A stretch of 34,184 nucleotides of DNA. Source: Acidilobaceae archaeon (GTDB taxonomy: Archaea > Thermoproteota > Thermoprotei_A > Sulfolobales > Acidilobaceae). Below are positions 6,143-13,656 of the stretch, piece after piece. A program made the position numbers and the translations under genes. The stretch's first letter is position 1; every line of letters starts with the position of its first letter. The stretch is from contig JALWEI010000023.1 of the NCBI GenBank assembly GCA_027014125.1, forward strand, positions 1 through 34,184, written 5' to 3'. The notes under the pieces were generated by a model. That model worked only from the letters and a program-made list of their open reading frames with translations, was not told the origin of the DNA and made no database searches.

Positions 6143-6511
6143 ATGCCTAGCGATGTATTAGAGTGCCTGGGCTATAAGGCTTCAAGACAGGGCTTCAACA
6201 TGTACATCTTCGTTAAAAAGGTTAAGCAGGGAGATAAAACATACTACTATCTGGTAATAGAAGAATACAATCCCGAATCAAAACGTAAGAGGGTGCTCCT
6301 ACACCTGAGCCTCAGGAAGATCCTAGAGTTGTACAAGAATGAGTCAGGGGGCGGGAAGGATTTCCCGTGGTGCGGGGGGTGGGATTTGAACCCACGCAGG
6401 CCTACGCCATCGGGTCCTCAGCCCGACCCCTTTGGCCAGGCTCGGGCACCCCCGCTCCAATGGTTACATATGCCTCGTGGCTGGGCTTTAAATCCTTCTC
6501 TGTGGCTATGA
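6143..6511 (+). CDS. SSV-type integrase, N-terminal fragment int(N), partitioned at tRNA-Leu
   Basis: From ATG 6143, about 70 residues are meaningful: a basic beta-rich N-terminal domain (FVKKVKQGDKTYYYLVIEEY, RVLLHLSLRKILELYKNE). This matches the layout of the N-terminal region of fusellovirus SSV1-type tyrosine recombinases (basic, Tyr-rich strands, then a helix ending LELY-like). The frame then runs antisense through tRNA-Leu and reads GWDLNP; another frame there reads GVGFEP, as SSV1 integrase reads GFEP through its tRNA attachment site. The catalytic Arg/His/Tyr domain is absent, as expected for int(N) after integration splits the gene. Translation after about 6368 is tRNA antisense and chance sequence. 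No matching int(C) is visible in the window. Confidence 0.65.
   Translation: MPSDVLECLGYKASRQGFNMYIFVKKVKQGDKTYYYLVIEEYNPESKRKRVLLHLSLRKILELYKNESGGGKDFPWCGGWDLNPRRPTPSGPQPDPFGQARAPPLQWLHMPRGWALNPSLWL
6368..6455 (-). tRNA. tRNA-Leu (anticodon GAG)
   Basis: On the minus strand a class II tRNA: acceptor GCGGGGG (from 6455) pairs with CCCCCGC (6378-6372), discriminator A at 6371, CCA encoded at 6370-6368. The anticodon stem is TCGGG/CCCGA, loop CTGAGGA, anticodon GAG. A long variable arm and a T arm GTGGG-TTCAAAT-CCCAC are present. No intron. The discriminator A and long arm fit leucine. The gene is the attachment site of the SSV-type element: the integrase fragment enters it from its 3' end on the opposite strand. 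Confidence 0.95.
6486..6496 (-). promoter_or_regulatory. TATA box of tRNA-Leu
   Basis: On the minus strand GGATTTAAAG is centred about 35 nt before the tRNA 5' end at 6455, the same spacing as for tRNA-Ser. It sits just past the stop of the thioredoxin-like gene. Confidence 0.5.
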
Positions 6512-6949
6512 GTACCTTTTGGCTATCTTCAGGAGATCGTCTGCGCCTCGGTATCCCGGTAGGATGGTGGAGTCTACTACCTTGCCGTTAGATACTTTTG
6601 CTATCACCACTGTGGGGGTGGATGTTATGTCCATTTCTATGAAGGTACTAGCAGCAGCGGGTGACGTGCATTGTGATGAGAACCATTCGCATAGCACTAT
6701 GTAGATGTGGAGTGGAGCGTTCAGCTTCTTGTTTGCCAGCTTGGTGAATGCTTCCCATTGTGGAGTGAATATCCTGCACGCGGGGCACTTTATATTATAG
6801 AAGTATATGATGTAAGTTCCGTCCCCATCTTCACCTATAGATAGCGGCCTTCCTTCCCTCCTAACTAGGATCCAGTCCCCATCCTTGTACTTGTATATTC
6901 CATGTGGTGATCCAGGTCCTGGCTTTGGCATGGTGGCCACCCTTGGCAT
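6506..6949 (-). CDS. Thioredoxin-like protein with CPAC active site
   Basis: A 147-residue protein. A thioredoxin-fold core begins around residue 44 with TYIIYFYNIKCPACRIF, giving the redox pair C55/C58 in a CPAC motif. Later TSTPTVVIAK supplies the cis-Pro strand, and the C-terminal GYRGADDLLKIAKRY is the usual final strand and helix. No signal peptide or membrane helix is seen, so it is probably cytoplasmic. Two further cysteines (C88, C94) could form a second pair. The ATG at 6949 is preceded by GGAGG. It is divergent from a VKOR-like protein only 67 nt away, and together they could form a disulfide relay: VKOR oxidised by quinone and this protein as its thiol partner. Glutaredoxin/PDO-like variants are possible. 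Confidence 0.85.
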   Translation of the reverse strand: MPRVATMPKPGPGSPHGIYKYKDGDWILVRREGRPLSIGEDGDGTYIIYFYNIKCPACRIFTPQWEAFTKLANKKLNAPLHIYIVLCEWFSSQCTSPAAASTFIEMDITSTPTVVIAKVSNGKVVDSTILPGYRGADDLLKIAKRYS

Positions 6950-7016
6950 CGTGTCCTCCCTCAGGGTTTAAGTACTGTACATAGCACGCCCCTGGGTATT
7001 GGGGGCCCGGTGGGGT

Positions 7017-7424
7017 ATGTGGAGTGTAGTTGCACTGCTCCTCACCGTAGCAGTCGGCCTAGCCTCCTCTATGGCAGGCTTCTGGGAGTACCGAGCGGGG
7101 GGCGGGGTGTGCGACTTGTCATCGTGGCTTAGCTGTAGCAAGGTTTACTACCTACCGGAGGCTAGGATCGCCGGGATACACCTATCGGAGGCAGCCCCCG
7201 TATACTTTATGCTCCTCTCGGGACTAGCAGCCATATACGGGTTCACAGGATCCAGGAGGAGCCTAGCAGGGCTGACAATAGCAGCGATGGCAGGCTTAGC
7301 TGTTGTCCCCTATCTAGTCTACCTAGAAGTATTCAAGGCCCGCTCCATATGCCTATTCTGCACCTTGATGCATGCATCAATACTATCATGCACACTCCTA
7401 TCATACAAGCTCCTAAAGTCATAG
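7017..7424 (+). CDS. VKOR-family membrane thiol oxidoreductase
   Basis: About 135 residues from ATG 7017; the frame extends to a TTG at 6999, but the ATG follows GGTGGGG and begins the first helix directly. Four hydrophobic helices are visible. The first external loop has two cysteines (C32 and C40 from this start, in GGGVCDLSSWLSCSK), and the CLFC motif (C112/C115) lies at the start of the last helix. This is the vitamin K epoxide reductase pattern. Archaeal and bacterial VKOR homologues pass electrons from a thioredoxin-like partner to quinone and so make protein disulfides. The divergent CPAC protein is a natural candidate partner. A TTTAAG box around 6967 may be its promoter. Confidence 0.85.
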   Translation: MWSVVALLLTVAVGLASSMAGFWEYRAGGGVCDLSSWLSCSKVYYLPEARIAGIHLSEAAPVYFMLLSGLAAIYGFTGSRRSLAGLTIAAMAGLAVVPYLVYLEVFKARSICLFCTLMHASILSCTLLSYKLLKS

Positions 7425-7429
7425 CATAG

Positions 7430-8558
7430 CTAGAAGGGGAGCATGGCTGGTATGGGCTTGTCCAGCCACCCGGTAATCCAGACAATCCTATAGGATGAAT
7501 CCCCTGAGACCAGACGTAGCCTATAGAAGGGGGCATACAGGAAGACGTACTTGTACACGGACCCGCCCAGAGAGGCCTCGATGAAGGAGCCCACGCTGCC
7601 CGGGGAGACCCTAGGCTCCTCCATCCTGCAACCCCTAGAGGGGGTTCTACTACTCCTGGAAAGCACAATATCAGCCAGTGCCTCCAACTCCCCTATGCCA
7701 GGCAGTATATCCTTAACCTCAACTATCAAGGGCCTCCTGCTCCTAGGCTCAACTAGCCCAGAGGCCTTAGCCAGGGAATAGAACCTCCTCCACCTCGACT
7801 CCCCGATCCTGGCAACTACCTCAGCCTTAGAGACAACCTTGCCAGCCAGCTCAGAGTAGAGGCGGAGCATATCTGGAGAGAAGCCAGAGAGCTCGCCAAG
7901 GGCCTCCTCTATCCTACCCCTTCTAAGAACCAGAGGGAGGCCACTGACTGCGGAGGCTACAAGATTCACATCCCTATATCTAGGCTCCCTACCCACCATG
8001 AATCGTGCAGAGATGTAGTAGAGTGGGTGGTAGATGCACTCCTCTAGAACAGGCTTCTCCCTCTTGAGGAAGAGAAGCTTCCTCGCGGCCAGCCTTGACG
8101 CGGCCTTAACAGCCTCCCTCTCGCCTATAACCTTCTCTAGGAAGAGGGCATCCCCCGGGATGCTCGCTATCTCCACCTGCTCCAGGATAGAGTCTAAGTG
8201 GAGGAGCTCGACCTTTAGGGCCTTGGCAACCCTCTCGGCGTCCCGTGTAAAGCCTGAGGCGGAGACGACTATAGCGCCCCTGGCTCCTATATCCTGAGCC
8301 ACTGTAGCAGTCTTGATCACGGTCTCCTTATCAACCTTCTTAGATAGGTTCTTCACCTCGACGATTATCGGTCCCTCATTTGTATCTAGCAACACGTCTA
8401 TCTCGTGGAGGGCCCCACTCCTACCCCTGACCCTCAGATTCCTATACGTAACAAAGCCCCTCAGCTGGCCCCACTTCTCTACGAGGTCCTCAAGCGCCTT
8501 GCCCTTAAGCCTGGGGTCCCCCCTTGTTACCCCGACTCCCCCCGTTTACTGCATCCAC
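7430..8558 (-). CDS. Mrr-like restriction-endonuclease-fold protein (frameshift near start)
   Basis: The clean frame runs from 8545 to the stop at 7430. It includes the nuclease core: helix KALEDLVEKWGQLRGF, then ALHEIDVLLDTNEGPIIVEVKN with the D...ExK catalytic pattern, then GARGAIVVSASGFTRDAE, as in Mrr/RecB-like PD-(D/E)XK enzymes. The C-terminal 200 residues are not recognised. The first usable start in this frame (GTG 8395) would cut off the catalytic Asp. Upstream in this frame there is no ATG, GTG or TTG before a TAA at 8546-8548. A GTG at 8558, one frame away and 24 nt after TATATATAG on the minus strand, would give a leaderless start, joined to the main frame by a one-base shift in one of two G6 runs (8537-8542 or 8518-8523). 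So a homopolymer error, mutation or slippage is likely. Confidence 0.65.
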
Positions 8559-8572
8559 CTATTAGTATCTAT

Positions 8573-8587
8573 ATTACTATATATACA
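8573..8587 (-). promoter_or_regulatory. TATA box of the Mrr-like gene
   Basis: On the minus strand GTATATATAGTAATA is centred about 24 nt before GTG 8558, as expected for a leaderless archaeal transcript starting at that codon. This supports 8558 as the true start despite the frame break downstream. Confidence 0.5.
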
Positions 8588-8588
8588 T

Positions 8589-9455
8589 TCATTCCCCCAG
8601 TATTAGCTCGTAAAACTTATAAAGAGGCCTCTTGAGGTCTTCGGGGGTGAACCCCGTAACACCGTGCTCCGTTACCGCGCCAGAAACCAGATCCCCCTCT
8701 ACACGGTCAAAGAGGTTATACGGTACATCGCCCCACCCCTCTACACGGTAGTAGCGGACCTCTACTTCCACGCTAGAACACCCAAGGCTGGGGTGGATCT
8801 TGAAAGACTCGAACACAGGGATAAATGGTTTTGAGAACCTTGACGCGGCCAGCGCCGCGGCTAGGCTGCCAACCTTGTTAAAGATGCACGGGTCCAAGGT
8901 GACGGCATCGGCTCCGACCATCACAATATCGCTTGACTCCACTATACGGGGTATCATGGAGTCCGGCACCAGGGACACGGGCTTACCGGACCTCCTGAGG
9001 CTCCTGGCGAACTCTATACCCTCGCCTCCAGGCAGGCTCTCCGCCACATATACCATAGAGGGCTTTGAGGCCATAAGAACAGTCTCCACCGCGCTACTAT
9101 AGCTCAGGGTCGCCACACTAGCCCCCTCAGGGACTGCATGCTCACCTACCGTATAGAGCATCCTCCTAGCTTCGTCTATGTACCATAGCACCCTCCTAGC
9201 AATATCCCCCATGCCCCTGCCAGACTTGCAACCCTCACGTAGTAGATTGGCCAGGTTATAGAGGGGCGCCATAGTCCTATTTGCAGACACTATAGACGAT
9301 GCAACCCTATCTATATCCCCACAGGATATAGACCCGGAATCGTGGTCCTCTATAACAGCCCTAGCCAGCCTTGACATGCTCCAGGAAGCGCCCCTAACCC
9401 GTTCCCTCCTAACCTCCTCCACAGCGGCTAGTATATGATTCATAGCTTGCCCCAT
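8589..9455 (-). CDS. eIF2B alpha/beta/delta-family protein
   Basis: A 288-residue protein with a helical N-terminal half and a Rossmann-like C-terminal half. The key segment SSDIVMVGADAVTLDPCIFNKVGS (about residues 185-208) matches the VGADAV...NKxG signature of the eIF2B-related family, which also includes methylthioribose-1-phosphate isomerase and ribose-1,5-bisphosphate isomerase. The usual acidic residue and Gly after VGADAV are changed here to TLDPC, so it may be a diverged member. Substrate cannot be told from sequence: translation-factor-like, R15P isomerase-like or another sugar-phosphate role are all open. Start ATG 9455 or ATG 9443. It is divergent from the membrane protein at 9503. 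Confidence 0.75.
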   Translation of the reverse strand: MGQAMNHILAAVEEVRRERVRGASWSMSRLARAVIEDHDSGSISCGDIDRVASSIVSANRTMAPLYNLANLLREGCKSGRGMGDIARRVLWYIDEARRMLYTVGEHAVPEGASVATLSYSSAVETVLMASKPSMVYVAESLPGGEGIEFARSLRRSGKPVSLVPDSMIPRIVESSDIVMVGADAVTLDPCIFNKVGSLAAALAASRFSKPFIPVFESFKIHPSLGCSSVEVEVRYYRVEGWGDVPYNLFDRVEGDLVSGAVTEHGVTGFTPEDLKRPLYKFYELILGE

Positions 9456-9502
9456 GGTTCAGGGTTATTTACCCGAGAGGGATATTATGTAACCACGACC
9501 CC

Positions 9503-9970
9503 ATGGGTGATGCAGCAGGGATGGTCGAAGTGATAATGCCATTCGCAACCACTATACTCGCAATGATCATATACATGATAGTCATAGTGATCCTAATAAT
9601 ACTGGTAATCAAGGCAACCAGTGGGATGGAGCCAATAGCGGTATATACTGGAGAGCGGAGAGTCCAAGGGGACCCGCGCAGCGTTGTGGATAGCCTAAAG
9701 GTACCCCTAGAAGAAAGGGGGATCCCCTATGAAGACACCGGGGACAGGATCATAGTCAGGGCCCCGCTATCCTACATAGAGGTATATCCCATAACAATGC
9801 CCTCGCCCGCAGTCGGTCTAAAGGTGCTTGTAAAGCCCGCTGGCATAATCATAGCAATAATACTACTCCTACTAGGAGCACTAGGTGTACTCATAGACGT
9901 GATCGGGGCCCTGATGATCTACGATAGATACAGCAAAGTAGCCAAGCTGGTAGAGGAGCTAAGGATGTAG
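9503..9970 (+). CDS. Two-helix membrane protein of unknown function
   Basis: A 155-residue protein. A long N-terminal transmembrane helix (about residues 12-38) is followed by a soluble domain of about 70 residues with predicted strands and helices (DPRSVVDSLKVPLEERGIPY, DRIIVRAPLSYIEVYP), then a second helix (about 112-140) and a basic C-terminal tail. With an even number of helices, the soluble loop faces the other side from both tails. No family recognised. It ends 46 nt before pyrF, separated from it by a good TATA box, so it is probably not part of the pyr operon. Confidence 0.6.
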   Translation: MGDAAGMVEVIMPFATTILAMIIYMIVIVILIILVIKATSGMEPIAVYTGERRVQGDPRSVVDSLKVPLEERGIPYEDTGDRIIVRAPLSYIEVYPITMPSPAVGLKVLVKPAGIIIAIILLLLGALGVLIDVIGALMIYDRYSKVAKLVEELRM

Positions 9971-9973
9971 CCA

Positions 9974-9984
9974 CCCTTATAAGC
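9974..9984 (+). promoter_or_regulatory. TATA box of the pyrFEBI operon
   Basis: CTTATAAG at 9976-9983 lies 34-40 nt before the pyrF GTG at 10017, allowing transcription to start about 10 nt ahead of the gene. Confidence 0.55.
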
Positions 9985-10016
9985 CCCCCGGCTCCTAGCC
10001 CAGATCAGGGCGGCGA

Positions 10017-10667
10017 GTGGCGCTAATAGTAGCGGTGGACAAGCCGCTAAGCATTACCACGATCCAGGGCATATGCAGGGAGGCAGACGGGATCAAGACA
10101 GGCCTCCCAACACTGGTAGAGGCAGGAACTAGGTGGATGCTAGACGCAGCTAAGGCGTGTAAGGGAATAAGGGTCCTAGACCTAAAGCTAGCTGATATAG
10201 GGCCAGTCATGGTTAGGACTGTGGAGCCATTCCTTGGAGTATACGATACGTTCATCGCCCACTCCTTCGTAGGTAGCAAGGGCGCGCTAGAAGACCTGAA
10301 GAACGAAGTAGAGAGGGTTGGCGGTAGGCTAGTGCTCGTGGCATCAATGAGCCATCCCGGAGCCACTGAGGTCTACGATGAATCGGCTAGGCATATACTG
10401 AGCGTAATCGATAAGGTAGATCCATGGGGCCTAGTAGCGCCAGCCACAAGGCCACAGATCATAGAAATGCTAAGGAGAAGATACCCCAGAAAGGCTATAC
10501 TATCGCCGGGCATAGGGGCTCAAGGAGCCAAGCCGGGAGAAGCCCTATGCGCAGGGGCATCATATGAGATAGTGGGCAGGAGGATCACAGGTAGCCCCGA
10601 CCCAGTCGGAGAGGCAAGGAGGGTGAGGGTGGAGCAATATGAAAAGCTATCCAACTGCAAACCCTGA
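10017..10667 (+). CDS. pyrF: Orotidine 5'-phosphate decarboxylase
   Basis: A 216-residue protein that decarboxylates OMP to UMP, the last step of de novo UMP synthesis. The TIM-barrel landmarks are in order: AVD (D8), GIKTGLP (K27), the catalytic DLKLADI motif (D55, K57, D60), AHSFVG, the STSM-like VASMSHPGA and the phosphate-binding ILSPGIGAQGAKPGEAL near the C-terminus, followed by GRRITGSPDP. Length fits the archaeal family. The GTG start at 10017 places residues directly before the first strand. It leads an operon with pyrE (29-nt overlap), pyrB and pyrI, preceded by a TATA box at 9976-9983. Confidence 0.95.
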   Translation: MALIVAVDKPLSITTIQGICREADGIKTGLPTLVEAGTRWMLDAAKACKGIRVLDLKLADIGPVMVRTVEPFLGVYDTFIAHSFVGSKGALEDLKNEVERVGGRLVLVASMSHPGATEVYDESARHILSVIDKVDPWGLVAPATRPQIIEMLRRRYPRKAILSPGIGAQGAKPGEALCAGASYEIVGRRITGSPDPVGEARRVRVEQYEKLSNCKP

Positions 10668-11250
10668 AGATATACTACTGGAAATAGGATCGGTCAAGCT
10701 AGGCAGGTTCAAGCTATCCAGCGGCAGAGAGAGCAGCATATACGTGGACCTAAGAGTAGCGACCTTCAAGCCCAGCCACTTCAAAGCCCTACTAGGCATG
10801 GCCGCCAGCATAGTAGAGGGGCTAGGAGTAGACGCCATCGCAGGGGTAGCCACAGGGGGAATACCATGGTCCACAGGAATAGGCATCATACTATCCATGC
10901 CATCAACGTACGTCAGACCCAGGGAGAAGGGACACGGGACCTCAAGGAGGGTTGAAGCAGACGTTGAAGGCCTAAGAGTTGCGGTAATCGACGATGTAGC
11001 CACTACAGGCTCCAGCCTGCTAGGAGCAATAGAGGCCCTCAGACTAAGCGGGGCTACCGTAGAGCATGCTGTAGTGGTCGTGGAGAGGGGTAGCGAAGCA
11101 AGGAGGAGGCTAGCCAGGGCTGGAGTAAGGCTCTACAGCATAACAACCCTAGAGAGGATCATAGACAGGCTAGAGGAGACCGGGAAATATAGCCCCCAGC
11201 TGATCCGGGAAGCCAGGAGGGAGGTTACAGGCAATGACATGGAAGGGTAG
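10639..11250 (+). CDS. pyrE: Orotate phosphoribosyltransferase
   Basis: A 203-residue type I phosphoribosyltransferase that joins orotate and PRPP to give OMP. It has the N-terminal hood with [20 protein letters not shown], the flexible catalytic loop REKGHGTSR (about 95-103), and the PRPP-binding motif [14 protein letters not shown] at 113-126. The start ATG 10639 lies inside the end of pyrF (29-nt overlap), and the stop lies 17 nt inside pyrB, so translation of pyrF, pyrE and pyrB is probably coupled. Product feeds the PyrF decarboxylase. Confidence 0.95.
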   Translation: MKSYPTANPEDILLEIGSVKLGRFKLSSGRESSIYVDLRVATFKPSHFKALLGMAASIVEGLGVDAIAGVATGGIPWSTGIGIILSMPSTYVRPREKGHGTSRRVEADVEGLRVAVIDDVATTGSSLLGAIEALRLSGATVEHAVVVVERGSEARRRLARAGVRLYSITTLERIIDRLEETGKYSPQLIREARREVTGNDMEG

Positions 11251-12157
11251 AAGCATAGTAAGCATACTAGACTTCAAGCGCAGCGAGCTAGAGGAGCTAT
11301 TCCGGGAGGCACGCATTATGGAGGAGCAGCTATCCAAGGGGAAAGTTGAGAAGATACTCAGCGATAGGATAGTGGCAATGGCGTTCTTCGAGCCCTCCAC
11401 CAGGACAAGGCTGAGCTTTGAAACCGCAGCCAAGAGGCTAGGGGCTAGCGTGATCGGCTTCACAGGCGAGGAGGCGATCAGCGTAGCCAAGGGGGAGAAC
11501 CTCGCAGACACCATAAGGATGCTAAGCTCATACGCCGACCTCATAGTGCTCAGGCACCGCTACGAGGGAGCCGCACTATACGCCTCCAAGGTATCCAGCG
11601 TTCCAGTGATAAACGGCGGAGACGGGAGACAACACCACCCGACCCAGGCGATGCTAGACCTCTACACCGTGGCAAGAGAACTAGGCCGGATCGACGGGCT
11701 CGTCTACGGGGTGCTAGGAGACCTTAGATACGGCAGGGCGGCAGCGAGCTTCATACTCGGCCTAACAAGGTTCAATCCAAGGAAGGTCTATCTAATATCG
11801 CCTCCCAACCTGGGCCTGAGGAGGGAGGTCAGGATGATTGTAGAGGAGCAGGGCCTGCCCGTCGAGGAGGCTAGCCTGGAGGAGGTGGTGGGCGAGCTTG
11901 ATGTGCTGTACGTAACCAGGGTACAGAAGGAGAGATTCCCCGACCCCGAGGAGTACGAGAGGGTCAAGGGCGCATACAGGATAACACCCTCTATACTAGA
12001 GGGCGCAAAGGAGAGCATGATCATAATGCACCCACTGCCAAGAGTAGATGAGATAGACCACCGGGTAGACTCTACCAGGCACGCGAGGTACTTCAAACAA
12101 GCCGCTTACGGGATTCCAGTCAGGATGGCAATCCTCAAGTTAGTCCTAGCGGGGTGA
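11234..12157 (+). CDS. pyrB: Aspartate carbamoyltransferase catalytic chain
   Basis: A 307-residue enzyme that makes carbamoyl-aspartate from carbamoyl phosphate and aspartate. The carbamoyl-phosphate site [13 protein letters not shown] is at 51-63, the mobile-loop Lys at K86 (SVAKGE), HPTQ at 135-138, and the aspartate-binding HPLPR segment near residue 261. Length equals that of typical catalytic chains. It overlaps pyrE by 17 nt and is followed after 4 nt by pyrI, so an allosteric PyrB-PyrI holoenzyme of the E. coli type is expected. Confidence 0.97.
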   Translation: MTWKGRSIVSILDFKRSELEELFREARIMEEQLSKGKVEKILSDRIVAMAFFEPSTRTRLSFETAAKRLGASVIGFTGEEAISVAKGENLADTIRMLSSYADLIVLRHRYEGAALYASKVSSVPVINGGDGRQHHPTQAMLDLYTVARELGRIDGLVYGVLGDLRYGRAAASFILGLTRFNPRKVYLISPPNLGLRREVRMIVEEQGLPVEEASLEEVVGELDVLYVTRVQKERFPDPEEYERVKGAYRITPSILEGAKESMIIMHPLPRVDEIDHRVDSTRHARYFKQAAYGIPVRMAILKLVLAG

Positions 12158-12161
12158 GATC

Positions 12162-12638
12162 ATGGACAGAGGGGATAATGGACTCACAGTAAGGAAGATA
12201 AGGAGCGGGACAGTCATAGATCATATACCCGCTGGCAGGGCCCTCAAGGTTCTACGCATACTAGGCGTGGAACCAGAGCAAGGCTATACAATAGCAGTTC
12301 TAATGAACGTCGAAAGCAGGAAAATCGGTAGAAAGGACATAGTAAAGATCTCTGGATTAGAACCAAAGGTAGAGGACTTCCACAAGATCTCGCTAGTAGC
12401 GCCCACAGCAACGATAAACATCGTGAGGGACTACGAGGTAGTCAGAAAGGAGAAGGTAAAGCCGCCAGAGAAGGTGGAAGGGATACTAAAATGCATAAAC
12501 CCAACGTGCATAACAAGACAGCCGAGAGAAGTGGCTACCCCAACATTCAGACTAGTATCAAGGAACCCGCTAGTCTACCAGTGCATATACTGCGGCTCCC
12601 TACTAGAGGAGAAGGAAATACTAGAGCAACTGGCTTAG
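12162..12638 (+). CDS. pyrI: Aspartate carbamoyltransferase regulatory chain
   Basis: A 158-residue regulatory chain. The nucleotide-binding domain contains VRKIRSGTVIDHIPAGRALK (about 10-29) and the usual NVESRKIGRKDIVKI. The zinc domain has C111, C116, C141 and C144, the four Zn ligands that hold regulatory and catalytic chains together. It follows pyrB by 4 nt as the last gene of the operon. Its end overlaps the end of the convergent pyrD by 18 nt. Feedback control of the pathway by CTP/ATP is expected from the family. Confidence 0.96.
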   Translation: MDRGDNGLTVRKIRSGTVIDHIPAGRALKVLRILGVEPEQGYTIAVLMNVESRKIGRKDIVKISGLEPKVEDFHKISLVAPTATINIVRDYEVVRKEKVKPPEKVEGILKCINPTCITRQPREVATPTFRLVSRNPLVYQCIYCGSLLEEKEILEQLA

Positions 12639-13577
12639 CTCCCGGGCAACAAGCCAGGGCGCAAACGGGCCCCTATGAATAACTGCACTCATAACCTCCA
12701 CCAGATCAGCGCCAGCATCGAGCAGGGTCTTAGCCCTATAGCCCGAGTCAACGCCACCCACACCAACCAGAGCAAAGCCACGGGGAGCCAGCGACCTTAA
12801 CCGCCTAACCATGAAGAGGGTCGTCTCGAAGAGGCTAGGACCCCCAAGCCCGGCTGGCACGCCATTATACATAATCCTCATGGTATTCCCAGCAACTATA
12901 CCAGAGAAGCCGCAGTCAAGCGAAGCCTCGAGGTACCTGGCCAGCACCGACTCATCCCTGGTAGGAGGGATCTTCAGAAGAGCAGGGGCCCTGAGCGGCT
13001 TCATATACCTACAAATCTCACGAACCATATCAGGATCCTCGAAGGTCCTATGATCCTCTACGTTCGGACAGCTAATGTTGATCTCAACCCAACTAGCAAC
13101 TCCTGAGAAGAGCCTGTAGAGCTCCCCATATCCCTTGGCGGTGAACGATGCTATATTAACAGCTATAGGCATGCCAGGAGGCTTATGGACCCGGAGCCTC
13201 TCATAGGCAACCCTCGGCCCCTTGCTAGGCAGGCCCAGCCTATTCACGGTTCCCCCACTAGGGAGCCTAACCAGGATCTTGGGCTCTACCCCCTCGTAGG
13301 GGTGGGGGAGCACGCTTCCAACAACATGAAACCCGGCCCCCATGGACCATGCCAACCAAACCATGGAGGCATCCTTATCCAGTCCAGCAGCTATCCCTAC
13401 TGGGTGCTCCAGCGTATATCCTAGGAAGGTTCTAGAAAGCCCTCCAGGGGCGGGAGGCCTGCCAAGAACCCTAGCAGCCTCATCTAGGACCTCGGCCCTG
13501 GCTGAGTGGAGTAGGCGCCACGCATACAGTGGGGGTAGGCTTCTCAGCATTCTCCATGCAAGCGTGGCCACGTCCAT
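12621..13577 (-). CDS. pyrD: Dihydroorotate dehydrogenase, class 2-like with Cys in the active site
   Basis: A 318-residue FMN enzyme oxidising dihydroorotate to orotate. The N-terminal helices, HPVGIAAGLDKDASMV (about 58-73), the segment GSVLPHPYEGVEPKILVRLP and VNRLGLPSKG are like class 2 (membrane, quinone-using) enzymes. The active-site segment, however, reads EINISCPNVE with Cys170 where class 2 enzymes normally carry Ser (SSPNTPG). Cys is the class 1 catalytic base. The C-terminal GVGGVDSG and GADLVEVMSA bind FMN phosphate. It is convergent with the pyrFEBI operon and divergent from pyrC. No PyrK-like partner is nearby, which fits direct quinone or other electron transfer. Confidence 0.9.
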   Translation of the reverse strand: MDVATLAWRMLRSLPPLYAWRLLHSARAEVLDEAARVLGRPPAPGGLSRTFLGYTLEHPVGIAAGLDKDASMVWLAWSMGAGFHVVGSVLPHPYEGVEPKILVRLPSGGTVNRLGLPSKGPRVAYERLRVHKPPGMPIAVNIASFTAKGYGELYRLFSGVASWVEINISCPNVEDHRTFEDPDMVREICRYMKPLRAPALLKIPPTRDESVLARYLEASLDCGFSGIVAGNTMRIMYNGVPAGLGGPSLFETTLFMVRRLRSLAPRGFALVGVGGVDSGYRAKTLLDAGADLVEVMSAVIHRGPFAPWLVARELSQLL

Positions 13578-13656
13578 ACGGCGTCCTCCAGGTGTAGGAA
13601 CAACAGGTGGGGCCTATAACTACTGGCGGCACCAAGAGGGTGATGGGTGCCCTTGG

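Larger units (their letters stand above)
4177..6455. mobile_element. Decayed integrated element with SSV-type integrase remnant
   Basis: Between tRNA-Ser and tRNA-Leu lies a 2.2-kb tract with element-like content: a single-span membrane/coiled-coil protein, a small helical protein, a P-loop ATPase split by a frameshift, a basic Pro-rich small protein and the N-terminal fragment of an SSV-type integrase that ends inside tRNA-Leu. Codon choice shifts to CTG/CTC and GCC/GTG compared with the CTA/ATA-rich flanks. The right end is set by the integrase-tRNA overlap. The left end is not marked: no copy of the tRNA-Leu 3' half and no integrase C-terminal fragment is seen near 4177-4290. The left boundary given is the end of tRNA-Ser and is approximate. 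Confidence 0.65.

Noticed and set aside
13342-13656. Upstream extension of the pyrC frame
   Set aside because: It overlaps pyrD on the other strand and has no dihydroorotase features; the TTG at 13657 directly precedes the domain.
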